Assembly: GCF_000421145.1 (NCBI RefSeq)
Contig: NZ_ATWH01000017.1
Span: 1 to 64,000 of the forward strand
Direction of reading: 5' to 3'
DNA length: 64,000 bases
Origin: Glaciibacter superstes DSM 21135
Lineage (GTDB): Bacteria; Actinomycetota; Actinomycetes; Actinomycetales; Microbacteriaceae
Position numbers and translations under genes: made by a program. Shown here piece after piece: positions 25,045-33,781 of this stretch. The notes under the pieces were generated by a model that ran no database searches, was not told where the DNA came from, and was given only the letters and a program-made list of their open reading frames with translations. Each line of letters opens with the position of its first letter. Position 1 is the stretch's first letter.

Positions 25045-26550
25045 CTACTCTGCCGCGTCGGCAGCGACGTCGAACCGTTCGAGGTCTTTCAGCGCCGGGC
25101 CCTCCAGCCGCTGCCCATCATGCGAGAAGCGGGAGCCGTGAAGCGGGCAGTCCCACGACTGTTCGGCATCGTTCCAGCCGAGCACACCTCCGAGGTGCGT
25201 GCACACTCCAGACACCTTCGAAAGTGCGCCGTCGACCCGGCACAAGCCGACAGGGCTCATTCCCTCCCGGTAGACGTCGCCCTCTCCATCAGACAGCGGC
25301 GAGGCGGGCGGACGAGACACCGTTTGCGCCAGCCAGTCCTTGACCAGTTCCACACCGACGCCGGCACCGAGACCCGCGGCATCGGCCGCATCAGAGAGCG
25401 TCACCCTGCGCCCGTACAACGTTCGCGCCCACTCCATCTCGCCATCGAGCAGCTGCGACGACAGCGCCAGACTGGCCGCGACCGCATTCGTCATGCCCCA
25501 CTTGTTGAAACCGGTGGCCAGGAAGATGCGCTCGTCGCCCGGCACGATCGACCCCACGTACGGCGCGTAGTCGAGCGAGCGATAGTCCTGTGCAGACCAC
25601 GCGTGGGTGCGCACCGCCCCCGGAAAGTGCAGGGCCGTCCACGCCTCGAGGTCGCGCACCTGCGCTGCGGGCGAGTGTTCCCTGCCAACAAGGTGCCCGT
25701 TCCCGCCGACGACCAGGTACTCAGTGTCGCCGACTCGCGCCGTGCGCAGCGACCGCCCCGGCTCGTCGATCGAGAGGTACATTCCCTCCGGGATCGGCCC
25801 CGGCACGGTGAACGCCAGCGCATACGACCGCGACGGCTCCAAGCGGGCGAAGTGCGCGCCACGGCCCAGAATCGGAGTACCGGTCGCGAGGACAATACGC
25901 TGGGCACGAACGCGACCAGCGGATGTCGTGACCTCGAGGCCGTCGCCGTGATGGGCGACATCCGTCACCCTGGTGTTCTCAATCACCCTGCCGCGGCGCT
26001 CTTGCACGTCGCGAGCCAGGCGTTCGACGATGTCGAGCGGGTTGATTTGCGCCTGTTCGGCGAGCCGCACCGCGCCGAAGCTGGCAAACGGCAGGTCGCT
26101 CTCCGACTCGAGAGTGACATCGAGACCGGCGTTCCGGCAGGCCTCGAACTCCTTCTGCACCGACTCAGCACCTTCCGCCGTGCCCGCGTAGGTGAACGCG
26201 TCGCGCATCTGGAACGGCAGTTCGTGTTCAACGCAGTAGCGGAGCAGCCACTTCTGACCCTCGAGGTTCGCCTCGACGTAGGCGCGTGCGACCTCGGCGG
26301 AATTGTGGTGCGCGACCTTCGAGAGCTGGCCGCCATGCAGCAGGCTGAGCTTGCCCGTGGTGTTTCCGGTGGTGACGGATGCCAGCTGCCGCGCTTCGAA
26401 CACCGCGACCGACTCCCCCGAGCGGGCCAGCAGCAGTGCGGTGCAGAGCCCGGCGAGGCCACCGCCGACCACGATCGTGTCGAATGAGGCGTCCGCCACG
26501 AAGAGATCAGGCTCAATGGTTCGTGGGCGATCGAGCCAGAGCGAGGTCAT
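25045..26550 (-). CDS. FAD oxidoreductase with C-terminal Rieske domain
   Basis: 501 residues. The DAO-type FAD fold begins with the dinucleotide motif VVGGGLAGLCTALLLA (about 27-42). A glycine/threonine segment near TTGNTTGKLSLLHG and a FAD-site ATGFNKWGMTNA lie further on. The C-terminus carries a Rieske [2Fe-2S] centre with ligands C450, H452 (CTHLGG) and C468, H471 (CPLHGS). This fusion is known in actinobacterial and bacillar oxidoreductases; the substrate is unknown. The ATG follows a GAAGGTGA site. It is transcribed alone. Confidence 0.88.
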   Translation of the reverse strand: MTSLWLDRPRTIEPDLFVADASFDTIVVGGGLAGLCTALLLARSGESVAVFEARQLASVTTGNTTGKLSLLHGGQLSKVAHHNSAEVARAYVEANLEGQKWLLRYCVEHELPFQMRDAFTYAGTAEGAESVQKEFEACRNAGLDVTLESESDLPFASFGAVRLAEQAQINPLDIVERLARDVQERRGRVIENTRVTDVAHHGDGLEVTTSAGRVRAQRIVLATGTPILGRGAHFARLEPSRSYALAFTVPGPIPEGMYLSIDEPGRSLRTARVGDTEYLVVGGNGHLVGREHSPAAQVRDLEAWTALHFPGAVRTHAWSAQDYRSLDYAPYVGSIVPGDERIFLATGFNKWGMTNAVAASLALSSQLLDGEMEWARTLYGRRVTLSDAADAAGLGAGVGVELVKDWLAQTVSRPPASPLSDGEGDVYREGMSPVGLCRVDGALSKVSGVCTHLGGVLGWNDAEQSWDCPLHGSRFSHDGQRLEGPALKDLERFDVAADAAE

Positions 26551-26716
26551 GGGTCACCTTCCGTCGTCAGTGCCGGTTGTGGCTCGACCCTACCCCGCGT
26601 TGGGTGAGGAATGAAGGGCTCACCCGTCGCCGAGCCCTCGCCAGTGCGGCCGAATCGTCGCTTTGAACGCCGCGGACCGACGATTTGCGCGCACGCGCGT
26701 GCTGGGCAAACGGCGA

Positions 26717-27397
26717 TTACGCGCCGAGCCGCACCCGGGTGTTGTTGACGGATGCCGCCTCAGCGTCCCACAGGCCGACCACGTGTTCAGCCAGCTCGGC
26801 CTCGAGCCCCTCCAGGGCACGCACGACGAACACTACGGCGGCTGCCGCAGATTCGGCCTTCGCGAAACCCTGCCCGACGGCCCTGGTCCAGGTCTCGGCT
26901 GCGGCCTTCGCCGCGGCATAGTTGGCGCCGCCCGGCGTCGGCTTCTCCACCGATACCGACGAAACGATCGCGAGCCGACCGGCCACTGATGCGAGCAGGT
27001 CGGCATTGAACGCGCGCGTCGTGTTGCGCAGGGTCGTGACGATGTTGCGGTGCAGCACATCCCAGTCCTCGTCGGTCTGGCCCGCGAGACCGCCACCACC
27101 GCGCCAGCCGCCCACAAGGTGGATCAGGCCGTCGATCGTTCCGTGCTCCGCGTGAATCGTCGCCGCAAGCTCGGCGACGGCGTCGAAGGAGGCGAGATCG
27201 CAGACGTAGGTGGCGGCATCCGGAACCGCGCCGCGCACCGCGTCCAGACGCGAGGCGTTCGACCCGACCGCGACGACCTTCGCGCCGGCCTCAGCCAGCG
27301 CCGACGCCACGGCAATCCCCGCCGCACTGGTCGCACCGGCGATGAGCACGGTGCGACCAGCGGCGGGGAGTGGGCTGAGCCCGGCGGAATCAGTCAC
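26717..27397 (-). CDS. Short-chain dehydrogenase/reductase
   Basis: 226 residues. N-terminal Rossmann motif AGATSAAGIAVA (TGxxxGIG variant ATSAAGI), strand LIHLVGGW replacing the usual NNAG, catalytic Ser in IVSSVSV and YAAAK (Tyr-Lys). The GTG start overlaps the upstream stop by eight bases (GTGACTGA), so it is translationally coupled to the DUF6421-like gene. The substrate is unknown, and LVGGW instead of NNAG is atypical. Confidence 0.85.
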   Translation of the reverse strand: MTDSAGLSPLPAAGRTVLIAGATSAAGIAVASALAEAGAKVVAVGSNASRLDAVRGAVPDAATYVCDLASFDAVAELAATIHAEHGTIDGLIHLVGGWRGGGGLAGQTDEDWDVLHRNIVTTLRNTTRAFNADLLASVAGRLAIVSSVSVEKPTPGGANYAAAKAAAETWTRAVGQGFAKAESAAAAVVFVVRALEGLEAELAEHVVGLWDAEAASVNNTRVRLGA

Positions 27398-28847
27398 GTC
27401 CGGTGATTCCCACGGTCGACTCGATGACGGTCTTCATCTTCTTGTCGAGCGCCTCGAAGAACATCGACAACGGGAACTCGTCGTCGAGCACTTCGTCGGT
27501 GTACCCCTTGGGCGCCCCGGCAAGCACGTCATCCGAAAGCCCGCGCGCCCAGTTCGACGCGGGGTTCGGTGTGAGCGTCTGCGTGAGCATCTCGTACGCG
27601 GCCAGCCAGTGCGCCTTCTTCGGCCGGTCGATCGAACGCCAGTACAGGTCGTCGATCTGCGCGCCGAGCGCGATCACGACCTCCGGTACTCCATCCCAAT
27701 CGATGGTCAGCTTGGTGTCTGTCCAGTGCAGCACGTGATGCTGGTGCATCCACGCGAACAGCAGCTGCCCGCCGAGGCCGTCGTAGTTGCGCACCCGGGT
27801 GCCGGTGATCGCGAACCGGAAGATCCGGTCGAAGATCACGCCGTACTGCACCAGCTTGGCGTGCTTTCGCGCCTCCGGGCTGGCGTTCTCGTCGCGTTCG
27901 ATCGTGACCGACTCGCGAAAAGCGGTCAGGTCGCAGCGCAGCTCCTCCAGCGAATAGAGGAAGAACGGCATCCGCTGCTTGATCATGAACGGGTCGAACG
28001 GCAGGTCGCCGCGCATATGCGTGCGGTCGTGGATGAGGTCCCACATGACGAACATCTCCTCGGCGAGAGACTGGTCGTCGAGAAGGGCAGCCGCATCCTC
28101 CGGCAGTTCGATACGCGTGATCTCGGCAGCTGCGCGCACCACCCGGCGGAACCTCGCGGCCTCACGGTCGGAGAAGATCGCACCCCAGGTGAACGTCGGG
28201 ATCTCGCGCATCGCCACGGTCTCCGGGAACAGCACCGCGGAGTTCGTGTCGTAGCCGGGCGTGAAGTCGAGGAAACGGATCGGCACGAACAGCTTGTTCG
28301 TGTACTCCTCCTCCAGCTCCACGATGAACTCCGGCCAGATGACCTCGACCAGCACCGCTTCGACCAGCCGGTTTGTGCTTCCATTCTGCGTGTACATCGG
28401 GAAGACGACCAGGTGACGGATGCCGTCGGCCCGGCTCTGCTGCGGCTGGAAAGCCATCAGGGAGTCGTAGAAGTCGGGTACTCCGAAGCCGCTGGCCCCG
28501 TTCGTATCAGTGCCGTCGGTACCCGCAGCCCAGCGCTTGAAGTCAGTGACGACGACCTTGAGGTAGGCGGAATCGTGCGGGAACAGCGGGGCGAGTTCCT
28601 CGATGGCAGAAGTGATCGTCTCCACCTGTGCCGCGGCATCCGTGTGATCTGACGCCTCGGGGATCGAGCCGTCTTTTACCTGCACGACCTGCATTGCCGT
28701 GGCGGCGGCCTTCAGGCGGAGCCACGCCGGGTTGGATTCGACGTCTGCCGCGAGGGAGATCCCGGCGACGGCTGCGGCATCCTCGACAACCTCGGGCTCA
28801 CCGATCAGTGCTTCAGAAATGTGACTTTCAGCAACGTAATTCGACAT
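27390..28847 (-). CDS. DUF6421-like protein of unknown function
   Basis: 485 residues from the ATG at 28847, which has a GGGAGG site; the longer frame is not used. It is a soluble, acidic, mostly helical protein without signal peptide or membrane helix. Conserved-looking segments include FTWGAIFSDREAARFRRVVRAAA (in part), MWDLIHDRTHMRGDLPFDPF and a histidine-rich LLFAWMHQHHVLHWTDTKL (19 residues). The HDRTHxRGD and HQHHxLHW clusters could bind a metal, which is my inference. From memory it matches an actinobacterial family of this size (DUF6421). It is the first gene of a two-gene operon with an SDR. Confidence 0.7.
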   Translation of the reverse strand: MSNYVAESHISEALIGEPEVVEDAAAVAGISLAADVESNPAWLRLKAAATAMQVVQVKDGSIPEASDHTDAAAQVETITSAIEELAPLFPHDSAYLKVVVTDFKRWAAGTDGTDTNGASGFGVPDFYDSLMAFQPQQSRADGIRHLVVFPMYTQNGSTNRLVEAVLVEVIWPEFIVELEEEYTNKLFVPIRFLDFTPGYDTNSAVLFPETVAMREIPTFTWGAIFSDREAARFRRVVRAAAEITRIELPEDAAALLDDQSLAEEMFVMWDLIHDRTHMRGDLPFDPFMIKQRMPFFLYSLEELRCDLTAFRESVTIERDENASPEARKHAKLVQYGVIFDRIFRFAITGTRVRNYDGLGGQLLFAWMHQHHVLHWTDTKLTIDWDGVPEVVIALGAQIDDLYWRSIDRPKKAHWLAAYEMLTQTLTPNPASNWARGLSDDVLAGAPKGYTDEVLDDEFPLSMFFEALDKKMKTVIESTVGITGRD

Positions 28848-28975
28848 GGGAACCTCCCGTCCTCGTGGATCGGCCGCGGTCGCGGCAACTTCATGGTGAT
28901 ATGGCGCAAATCGTGCGCTCATTCCAGCGTATCGCCCGACGCCCGGCGTTTTCCTGCGATCGCGCGCAACGAACG

Positions 28976-29042
28976 TGCACCGAGCCGCCCGTTTCTGCTC
29001 TTAAACGCTCGGCCGAAGAGCCGATTCGGGCGGCTCGGTGCA
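28976..29042. repeat. Long perfect inverted repeat between divergent genes
   Basis: TGCACCGAGCCGCCCG (28976-28991) and CGGGCGGCTCGGTGCA (29027-29042) are perfect 16-bp reverse complements around a 35-nt centre. The centre has its own pairings (CTCTT/AAGAG, CGGC/GCCG). It sits in the 353-bp gap 28848-29200 between the DUF6421-like gene and the divergent glyoxalase gene. A terminator is therefore unlikely for either start; an operator, cruciform or small RNA is possible. The rest of the gap shows no reading frame with protein-like sequence. Confidence 0.55.
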
Positions 29043-29200
29043 TTGCACGCGAAAGGAATGCGGCTGTGGGTGATGCGGTTGCGGGGCGTGCGACCCGTGC
29101 CCACCGGGGTGACACCAGTGGCTTCTACGGGTGCGACCCACAGAGCCTGGCGCGACTCTTAAGGGGAGGGCAAACGCCCCGCAATAGAAAGGAACTGATC

Positions 29201-29647
29201 ATGGACATGAAACTTGAGGTAGTCGTCCTTCCCGTCGGTGACGTCGACAGGGCAAAGGCGTTTTACGAGGGTCTGGGCTTTCGCCTGGATGCCGACTTTG
29301 TGATCAGTGACGACTTTCGCGTCGTGCAACTGACCCCGCCCGGCTCCGAGGCATCGATCATCTTCGGGACCGGCGTCACCGAGGCCGAACCCGGCTCCAT
29401 GCAGGGTCTTCAGCTCGTCGTGTTCGACATCGAGGCGGCACGCGCCGACCTCGTTTCCCGTGGCGCCCCAGTGTCGGACTTCTTTCACGATGCCGGTGGA
29501 ATCTTCTACCACGCGCCCGGCGGCGAGCAGCGGCTCCCTGGACTCGAGCCGAGCCGCGCCGATTATGGCTCGTGGGCCGCTTTCAATGACCCTGACGGCA
29601 ACGGATGGGTGCTCCAGGAGATCAAGAACCGGGCACCGGGACGATGA
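29201..29647 (+). CDS. Glyoxalase/VOC-superfamily protein
   Basis: 148 residues with the duplicated beta-alpha-beta-beta-beta fold: LPVGDVDRAKAFYEGLGF near the start and FNDPDGNGWVLQEI at the end, the latter supplying the usual metal-ligand glutamate. The ATG at 29201 has an AAAGGAA site. It may be a lyase, dioxygenase or resistance protein. It begins a three-gene run with an unknown protein and a flavin disulfide reductase, spaced 43 and 22 bp, likely one transcript, which would suit detoxification of reactive small molecules (inference). Confidence 0.85.
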   Translation: MDMKLEVVVLPVGDVDRAKAFYEGLGFRLDADFVISDDFRVVQLTPPGSEASIIFGTGVTEAEPGSMQGLQLVVFDIEAARADLVSRGAPVSDFFHDAGGIFYHAPGGEQRLPGLEPSRADYGSWAAFNDPDGNGWVLQEIKNRAPGR

Positions 29648-29690
29648 ACGAGCCGACCATTATGCCGCAACCATCGATCTGGAGCACCCA

Positions 29691-30170
29691 ATGAAATTCA
29701 TCGACGCACTCTTCGGGCGCAGCAGGCCAGACCTCCGGGAAGCTGTCTACCCGAACACCGTAGGACTCAATGAGAACGAGATCACGTTCGAGAGGTACGA
29801 GTACCTGATCCGAACCGTATTACCGGAGACCATCGAGCAGATGCATGCCGGAGCATTCGCCATGCTCACCTCTGTGCAGCGCGCCCGCGTGTTCGACGTG
29901 TTCGTCGACTTCGCCAAGTCTCCGGACGAGCGACCGACCGATTCGAGGCCGGCCACCCTTGCTGAGGCGGCGACGCGGGCGGAACTCCAGAACCCTGGCG
30001 TGCTTGCGCGAATCTTCGGCGGCAACTACGGCTACACCGGACTCGGTGGCTCGCTGATGACGGCCATCGTGGGTCACGTGACCCGGTCGGAACTCGCTCT
30101 GGCATTCTTTGGCGCCGAATCGTTCGACGTTGAAGCGTTTGCTGACGTGGCGCCGGATCCTGAGGATTAA
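29691..30170 (+). CDS. Conserved-looking protein of unknown function
   Basis: 159 residues, soluble, no signal peptide. It starts MKFIDALFGRSRPDL with a GGAG site eight bases upstream. The middle is helical (ITFERYEYLIRTVLPETIEQ, 20 residues), then a glycine-rich segment (RIFGGNYGYTGLGGSLMTAI, 20 residues) and an acidic tail. No domain recognised. Its position between a glyoxalase and a disulfide reductase suggests a shared role, but I assign none. Confidence 0.7.
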   Translation: MKFIDALFGRSRPDLREAVYPNTVGLNENEITFERYEYLIRTVLPETIEQMHAGAFAMLTSVQRARVFDVFVDFAKSPDERPTDSRPATLAEAATRAELQNPGVLARIFGGNYGYTGLGGSLMTAIVGHVTRSELALAFFGAESFDVEAFADVAPDPED

Positions 30171-30192
30171 CGAAACGAAAAGGGCACAAACA

Positions 30193-31671
30193 ATGGACAT
30201 CAGGGACTATGACGTGATCGTCTTGGGCGCGGGTGCTGCAGGCGAGAACGTCGCCGACCGAGCGAGGCAAGGCGGGCTCACCGCGCTTCTCACCGAGCAC
30301 GCGCTCGTCGGCGGAGAATGCTCGTACTGGGCATGCATGCCCTCCAAGGCGCTTCTCCGGTCGGCCGCCGTCATCCGTGCCGCGCAACGCGTGCCTGGCG
30401 CTGCCCAGGCCGTGACCGGAGCACTCGACACCGATGCCGTGCTCGCGAGGCGCGACGCATTCACGAACCACTGGTCAGACGAGAGTCAGGCGGAGTGGGC
30501 AGAAGGCGCTGGGATCGACGTCCTCCGCGGGCACGCTCGCATCACTGCTCCCAAGCAGGTGCTGGTTGATCTCCCCGGTGAAGGTGAGATCCACTTGACC
30601 GCCCGTCACGCGGTCGTCGTCGCCACCGGATCCGACGCATTCATCCCCGACATCGACGGGCTCAGGGCCGCACAGCCGTGGACCAGCCGCGACGCCACCA
30701 GTGCCAGGAGCATTCCGGCCAGTCTTGCCATCATCGGGGGCGGCGTCATCGCCGCTGAGATGGCAACCGCGTACGCCGGACTCGGCGCATCCGTCACCGT
30801 GATCTCACGGGGCGCCCTTCTTGAAGGCATGGAGCCGTTCGCGGGCGAGAAAGTACTGGAATCACTCGCCGAACTCGACGTTGCCATCCATCTCGCAACC
30901 GAGACAACGCGAGTGAGCCGCGATCAGCAGGGTTTCACCGTGGAGACGAACACGGGTGAAACCATCACGGCAGAGAAGTTGCTCGTTGCGACCGGCCGCT
31001 CGCCTCGCACCCGAGACATCGGTCTGGGCGCGATCGGGCTGACACCGGGAGACTGGATCACTACCGACGACACGCTCCTCGTCACAGGGTTCGACTGGCT
31101 CTACGCCGTAGGGGACGTGAACCATCGGGCGCTCCTCACCCATCAGGGGAAGTACCAGGCCCGCGCCGCAGGCGACGCGATCGTTGCGCGGGCGAATGGC
31201 GCATCTCTCTCGGACAGGCCATGGGGCACGCATGTCGCAAGCGCGGATCATCAGGCCGTCCCGCAAGTGACATTCACCGACCCGGAGGTCGCCTCGGTCG
31301 GGTTGACGGCCAGCGCAGCTCGAGACGCCGGCTACCGGGTCCGCGCGGTCGATTACGAGATCGGTGATGTTGCCGGAGCGAGCGTGCACTCAGACGAATA
31401 CGCTGGCCGCGCCAGGATGGTCGTCGATGAGGATCGCAACGTGATTCTCGGAGCCACATTCGTCGGGCAGGACGTGAGCGAAGTTCTGCACGCCGCCACG
31501 ATCGCGATCGTCGCCGAAGTGCCGCTCGATCGACTGTGGCACGCGGTGCCCGCCTACCCGACCATCAGCGAGATCTGGCTGCGGTTGCTCGAGACGTACG
31601 GCCGACCGGGCAATGGGCACGGCTCGAGCATGGAGGCTGAACCTGCCTACTCGTTCGCTTCAGGTGGATAG
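30193..31671 (+). CDS. Pyridine nucleotide-disulfide oxidoreductase
   Basis: 492 residues of the dihydrolipoamide dehydrogenase/mercuric reductase class I family. FAD motif VLGAGAAGENVA (10-21), redox-active GGECSYWAC (Cys43, Cys48), NAD(P) motif IIGGGVIAAEMATAYAGLG, second FAD motif LYAVGDVN and C-terminal dimerisation domain. In the C-terminus HAVPAYPTISE replaces the usual HxHPTxxE. The usual Lpd partner subunits are not nearby, so the substrate is probably not the dehydrogenase complexes. The ATG has an AAAGGG site. Confidence 0.88.
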   Translation: MDIRDYDVIVLGAGAAGENVADRARQGGLTALLTEHALVGGECSYWACMPSKALLRSAAVIRAAQRVPGAAQAVTGALDTDAVLARRDAFTNHWSDESQAEWAEGAGIDVLRGHARITAPKQVLVDLPGEGEIHLTARHAVVVATGSDAFIPDIDGLRAAQPWTSRDATSARSIPASLAIIGGGVIAAEMATAYAGLGASVTVISRGALLEGMEPFAGEKVLESLAELDVAIHLATETTRVSRDQQGFTVETNTGETITAEKLLVATGRSPRTRDIGLGAIGLTPGDWITTDDTLLVTGFDWLYAVGDVNHRALLTHQGKYQARAAGDAIVARANGASLSDRPWGTHVASADHQAVPQVTFTDPEVASVGLTASAARDAGYRVRAVDYEIGDVAGASVHSDEYAGRARMVVDEDRNVILGATFVGQDVSEVLHAATIAIVAEVPLDRLWHAVPAYPTISEIWLRLLETYGRPGNGHGSSMEAEPAYSFASGG

Positions 31672-31682
31672 ATTCCAGGCGG

Positions 31683-33779
31683 CTACTCGACGGGCGCAGG
31701 TTCTCCCGCGAAATCCGCCGCGATGTCCGCGCCAACATCCGTCGTCGGCTCCTCCTGTGCAGCGCCCATGAACTGCGACATGTACAGGGAGTAGTACGCA
31801 CCGCGCTGCGCGAGCAGAGTCTCGTGGTTACCCTGCTCGACGATGCGACCGGCCTCCATCACCAGGATCGTGTGCGCATCGCGAATCGTCGACAGGCGGT
31901 GCGCGATCACGAACGAGGTGCGATCGGTGCGCAGCGCTGCCATGGCGTGCTGCACCAACAGTTCGGTGCGGGTGTCGACGGATGACGTCGCCTCGTCGAG
32001 GATCAGCAGTGACGGGTTCGCGATGAACGCACGCGCGATCGTGATCAACTGGCGTTCACCGGCCGAGACACTGCCGCCGTCGGTGTCGATCACGGTGTCA
32101 TAACCGTCGGGCAGCTGGCGCACGAAGCGGTCGACCATGGTCGCCTCCGCTGCGACGATCACTTCGTCGTCCGTTGCGTCGAGGCGTCCGTAACGGATGT
32201 TTTCCTTGATCGTTCCACCGAACAGCCAGGCATCCTGCAGCACCATGCCCACCTGCGAACGCAGTTCGCCGCGGCTCAGCGAGGTGATATCCACGCCGTC
32301 GAGCAGGATGCGGCCTCCGGTCAGCTCATAGAAGCGCATCACCAGGTTGACCAGGGTGGTCTTGCCTGCGCCGGTTGGGCCGACGATGGCGACGGTGTGC
32401 CCCGGCTCGGCCGAGAAGGTGAGGTTCTCGATGAGCGGCTGGTCCGCGTTGTAGGAGAACGAAACGTTCTCGAACTCCACGTGACCGTCGGTGCGCTCGG
32501 GGAGTTCAGCGGTCTTGTTCTCAACATCCTGCTCGTCGGCGTCGAGGAACTCGAAGGTGCGCTCGGCCGATGCCACACCGGACTGCAGCATGTTCGCCAT
32601 GCCCGCAATTTCAGAGAGGGGCTGCGAGAACTCGCGCGAATACTGGATGAACGCCGTCGCGTCACCCAGTGTCATCTGGCCTGCTGCCACCTTCAGGCCA
32701 CCGGCCACGGCGATGAGTACATAGGAGAGGTAGGAAACGAACATCATCGCCGGCATGATCGTGCCGGAGACGAACTGTGCGCCGAACGAGGCCGTGAAGA
32801 GCTCATCGTTGCGCTTGTCGAACTCCTCCAGCATTTCCTTGTCACGACCGAAGACGCGCACGAGCTCCTGTCCGGAGAAGGTCTCTTCGATGTGCCCGTT
32901 CAGCGAGCCGGTGTGCTTCCACTGGGCGGAAAACAGCTTCTGCGAACGCACGCCGATGACGGCCGCGATGCCTGCGGAGAGCGGCAGCGCGATCAGCGCG
33001 ATCAACGCGAGCTGCCACGACACGATGAACATCATCGCCGCGATGCCGATCACAGTGAGCGCAGATTGCACCAACTGGGAGAACGCCTGCTGCAGCGCGC
33101 TCTGAATGTTGTCGACGTCGTTGGTGACCCGCGACATCAGGTCGCCGCGCTGGCGGGAGTCGAAGTAGCTCAGCGGGAGCCGGTTCAGCTTCTCTTCGAT
33201 GTCCTGGCGCAGCTTGTAGACCACGCGCATCACCAGGCCGTTGAGGATGTACCCCTGCGCCCACATCAGGATGGACGCGACCGTGTACATGCCAAGCACC
33301 ACAAGAATGAGGCGGCCAAGCACGAGAAAGTCGATTCCCTCGCCAGGAACAACGGATGTCCCCTGCAGCATGTCGGCGAACTGGCCATTGCCGGAGGCGC
33401 GGGCCTGGTCGATGACCTGCTCGAGTGTCGCACCGGCCGGCATCTGCGCGCCGAGCACACCGTTGAAGATGGTGTCCATGGCCTGACCGAGAATCTTCGG
33501 AGCAAGTACGGTCAGCACGACCGAAGCGACGACCAGTGCCACGACGATCATGAACTTCGCGCGCTCTGGACGCAGGAGGCCGACCAGACGCTTCGCCGAC
33601 GGCCAGAAGTGCTCGGCCTTCCGCGCTGAGGGGGTACCGCCGAACATGTCGCCGTCGCCCTCTTGCGGCACGTACTCGTTCTCGAGTTCGGTGGTGGTCG
33701 CGGCGTCGGTGCCTGTTCCGTCGGTGCCTGCCCCGTCGGCCACGGGCGCTTCGTTCTTCTTCTTTTCGTTTCTGGCCAT
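31683..33779 (-). CDS. ABC exporter half-transporter, canonical subunit
   Basis: 698 residues. A charged, Thr/Asp-rich N-terminal extension of about 75 residues precedes six transmembrane helices and a nucleotide-binding domain: Walker A GPTGAGKTT, signature VSAGERQLI (variant), Walker B LLILDEATSSVDT with catalytic Glu, and switch IAHRLSTI. The ATG lies two bases past the stop of the partner. With the upstream gene it makes a heterodimeric multidrug-type exporter (BmrCD/LmrCD class). Confidence 0.92.
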   Translation of the reverse strand: MARNEKKKNEAPVADGAGTDGTGTDAATTTELENEYVPQEGDGDMFGGTPSARKAEHFWPSAKRLVGLLRPERAKFMIVVALVVASVVLTVLAPKILGQAMDTIFNGVLGAQMPAGATLEQVIDQARASGNGQFADMLQGTSVVPGEGIDFLVLGRLILVVLGMYTVASILMWAQGYILNGLVMRVVYKLRQDIEEKLNRLPLSYFDSRQRGDLMSRVTNDVDNIQSALQQAFSQLVQSALTVIGIAAMMFIVSWQLALIALIALPLSAGIAAVIGVRSQKLFSAQWKHTGSLNGHIEETFSGQELVRVFGRDKEMLEEFDKRNDELFTASFGAQFVSGTIMPAMMFVSYLSYVLIAVAGGLKVAAGQMTLGDATAFIQYSREFSQPLSEIAGMANMLQSGVASAERTFEFLDADEQDVENKTAELPERTDGHVEFENVSFSYNADQPLIENLTFSAEPGHTVAIVGPTGAGKTTLVNLVMRFYELTGGRILLDGVDITSLSRGELRSQVGMVLQDAWLFGGTIKENIRYGRLDATDDEVIVAAEATMVDRFVRQLPDGYDTVIDTDGGSVSAGERQLITIARAFIANPSLLILDEATSSVDTRTELLVQHAMAALRTDRTSFVIAHRLSTIRDAHTILVMEAGRIVEQGNHETLLAQRGAYYSLYMSQFMGAAQEEPTTDVGADIAADFAGEPAPVE

Positions 33780-33781
33780 GG

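Noticed and set aside
25006..26487. Plus-strand open frame opposite the Rieske flavoprotein
   Set aside because: Antisense shadow with no domain; the minus strand has FAD and Rieske motifs.
32397..33629. Plus-strand open frame opposite the ABC exporter
   Set aside because: His/Glu/Arg-rich shadow translation; the exporter on the other strand is intact.
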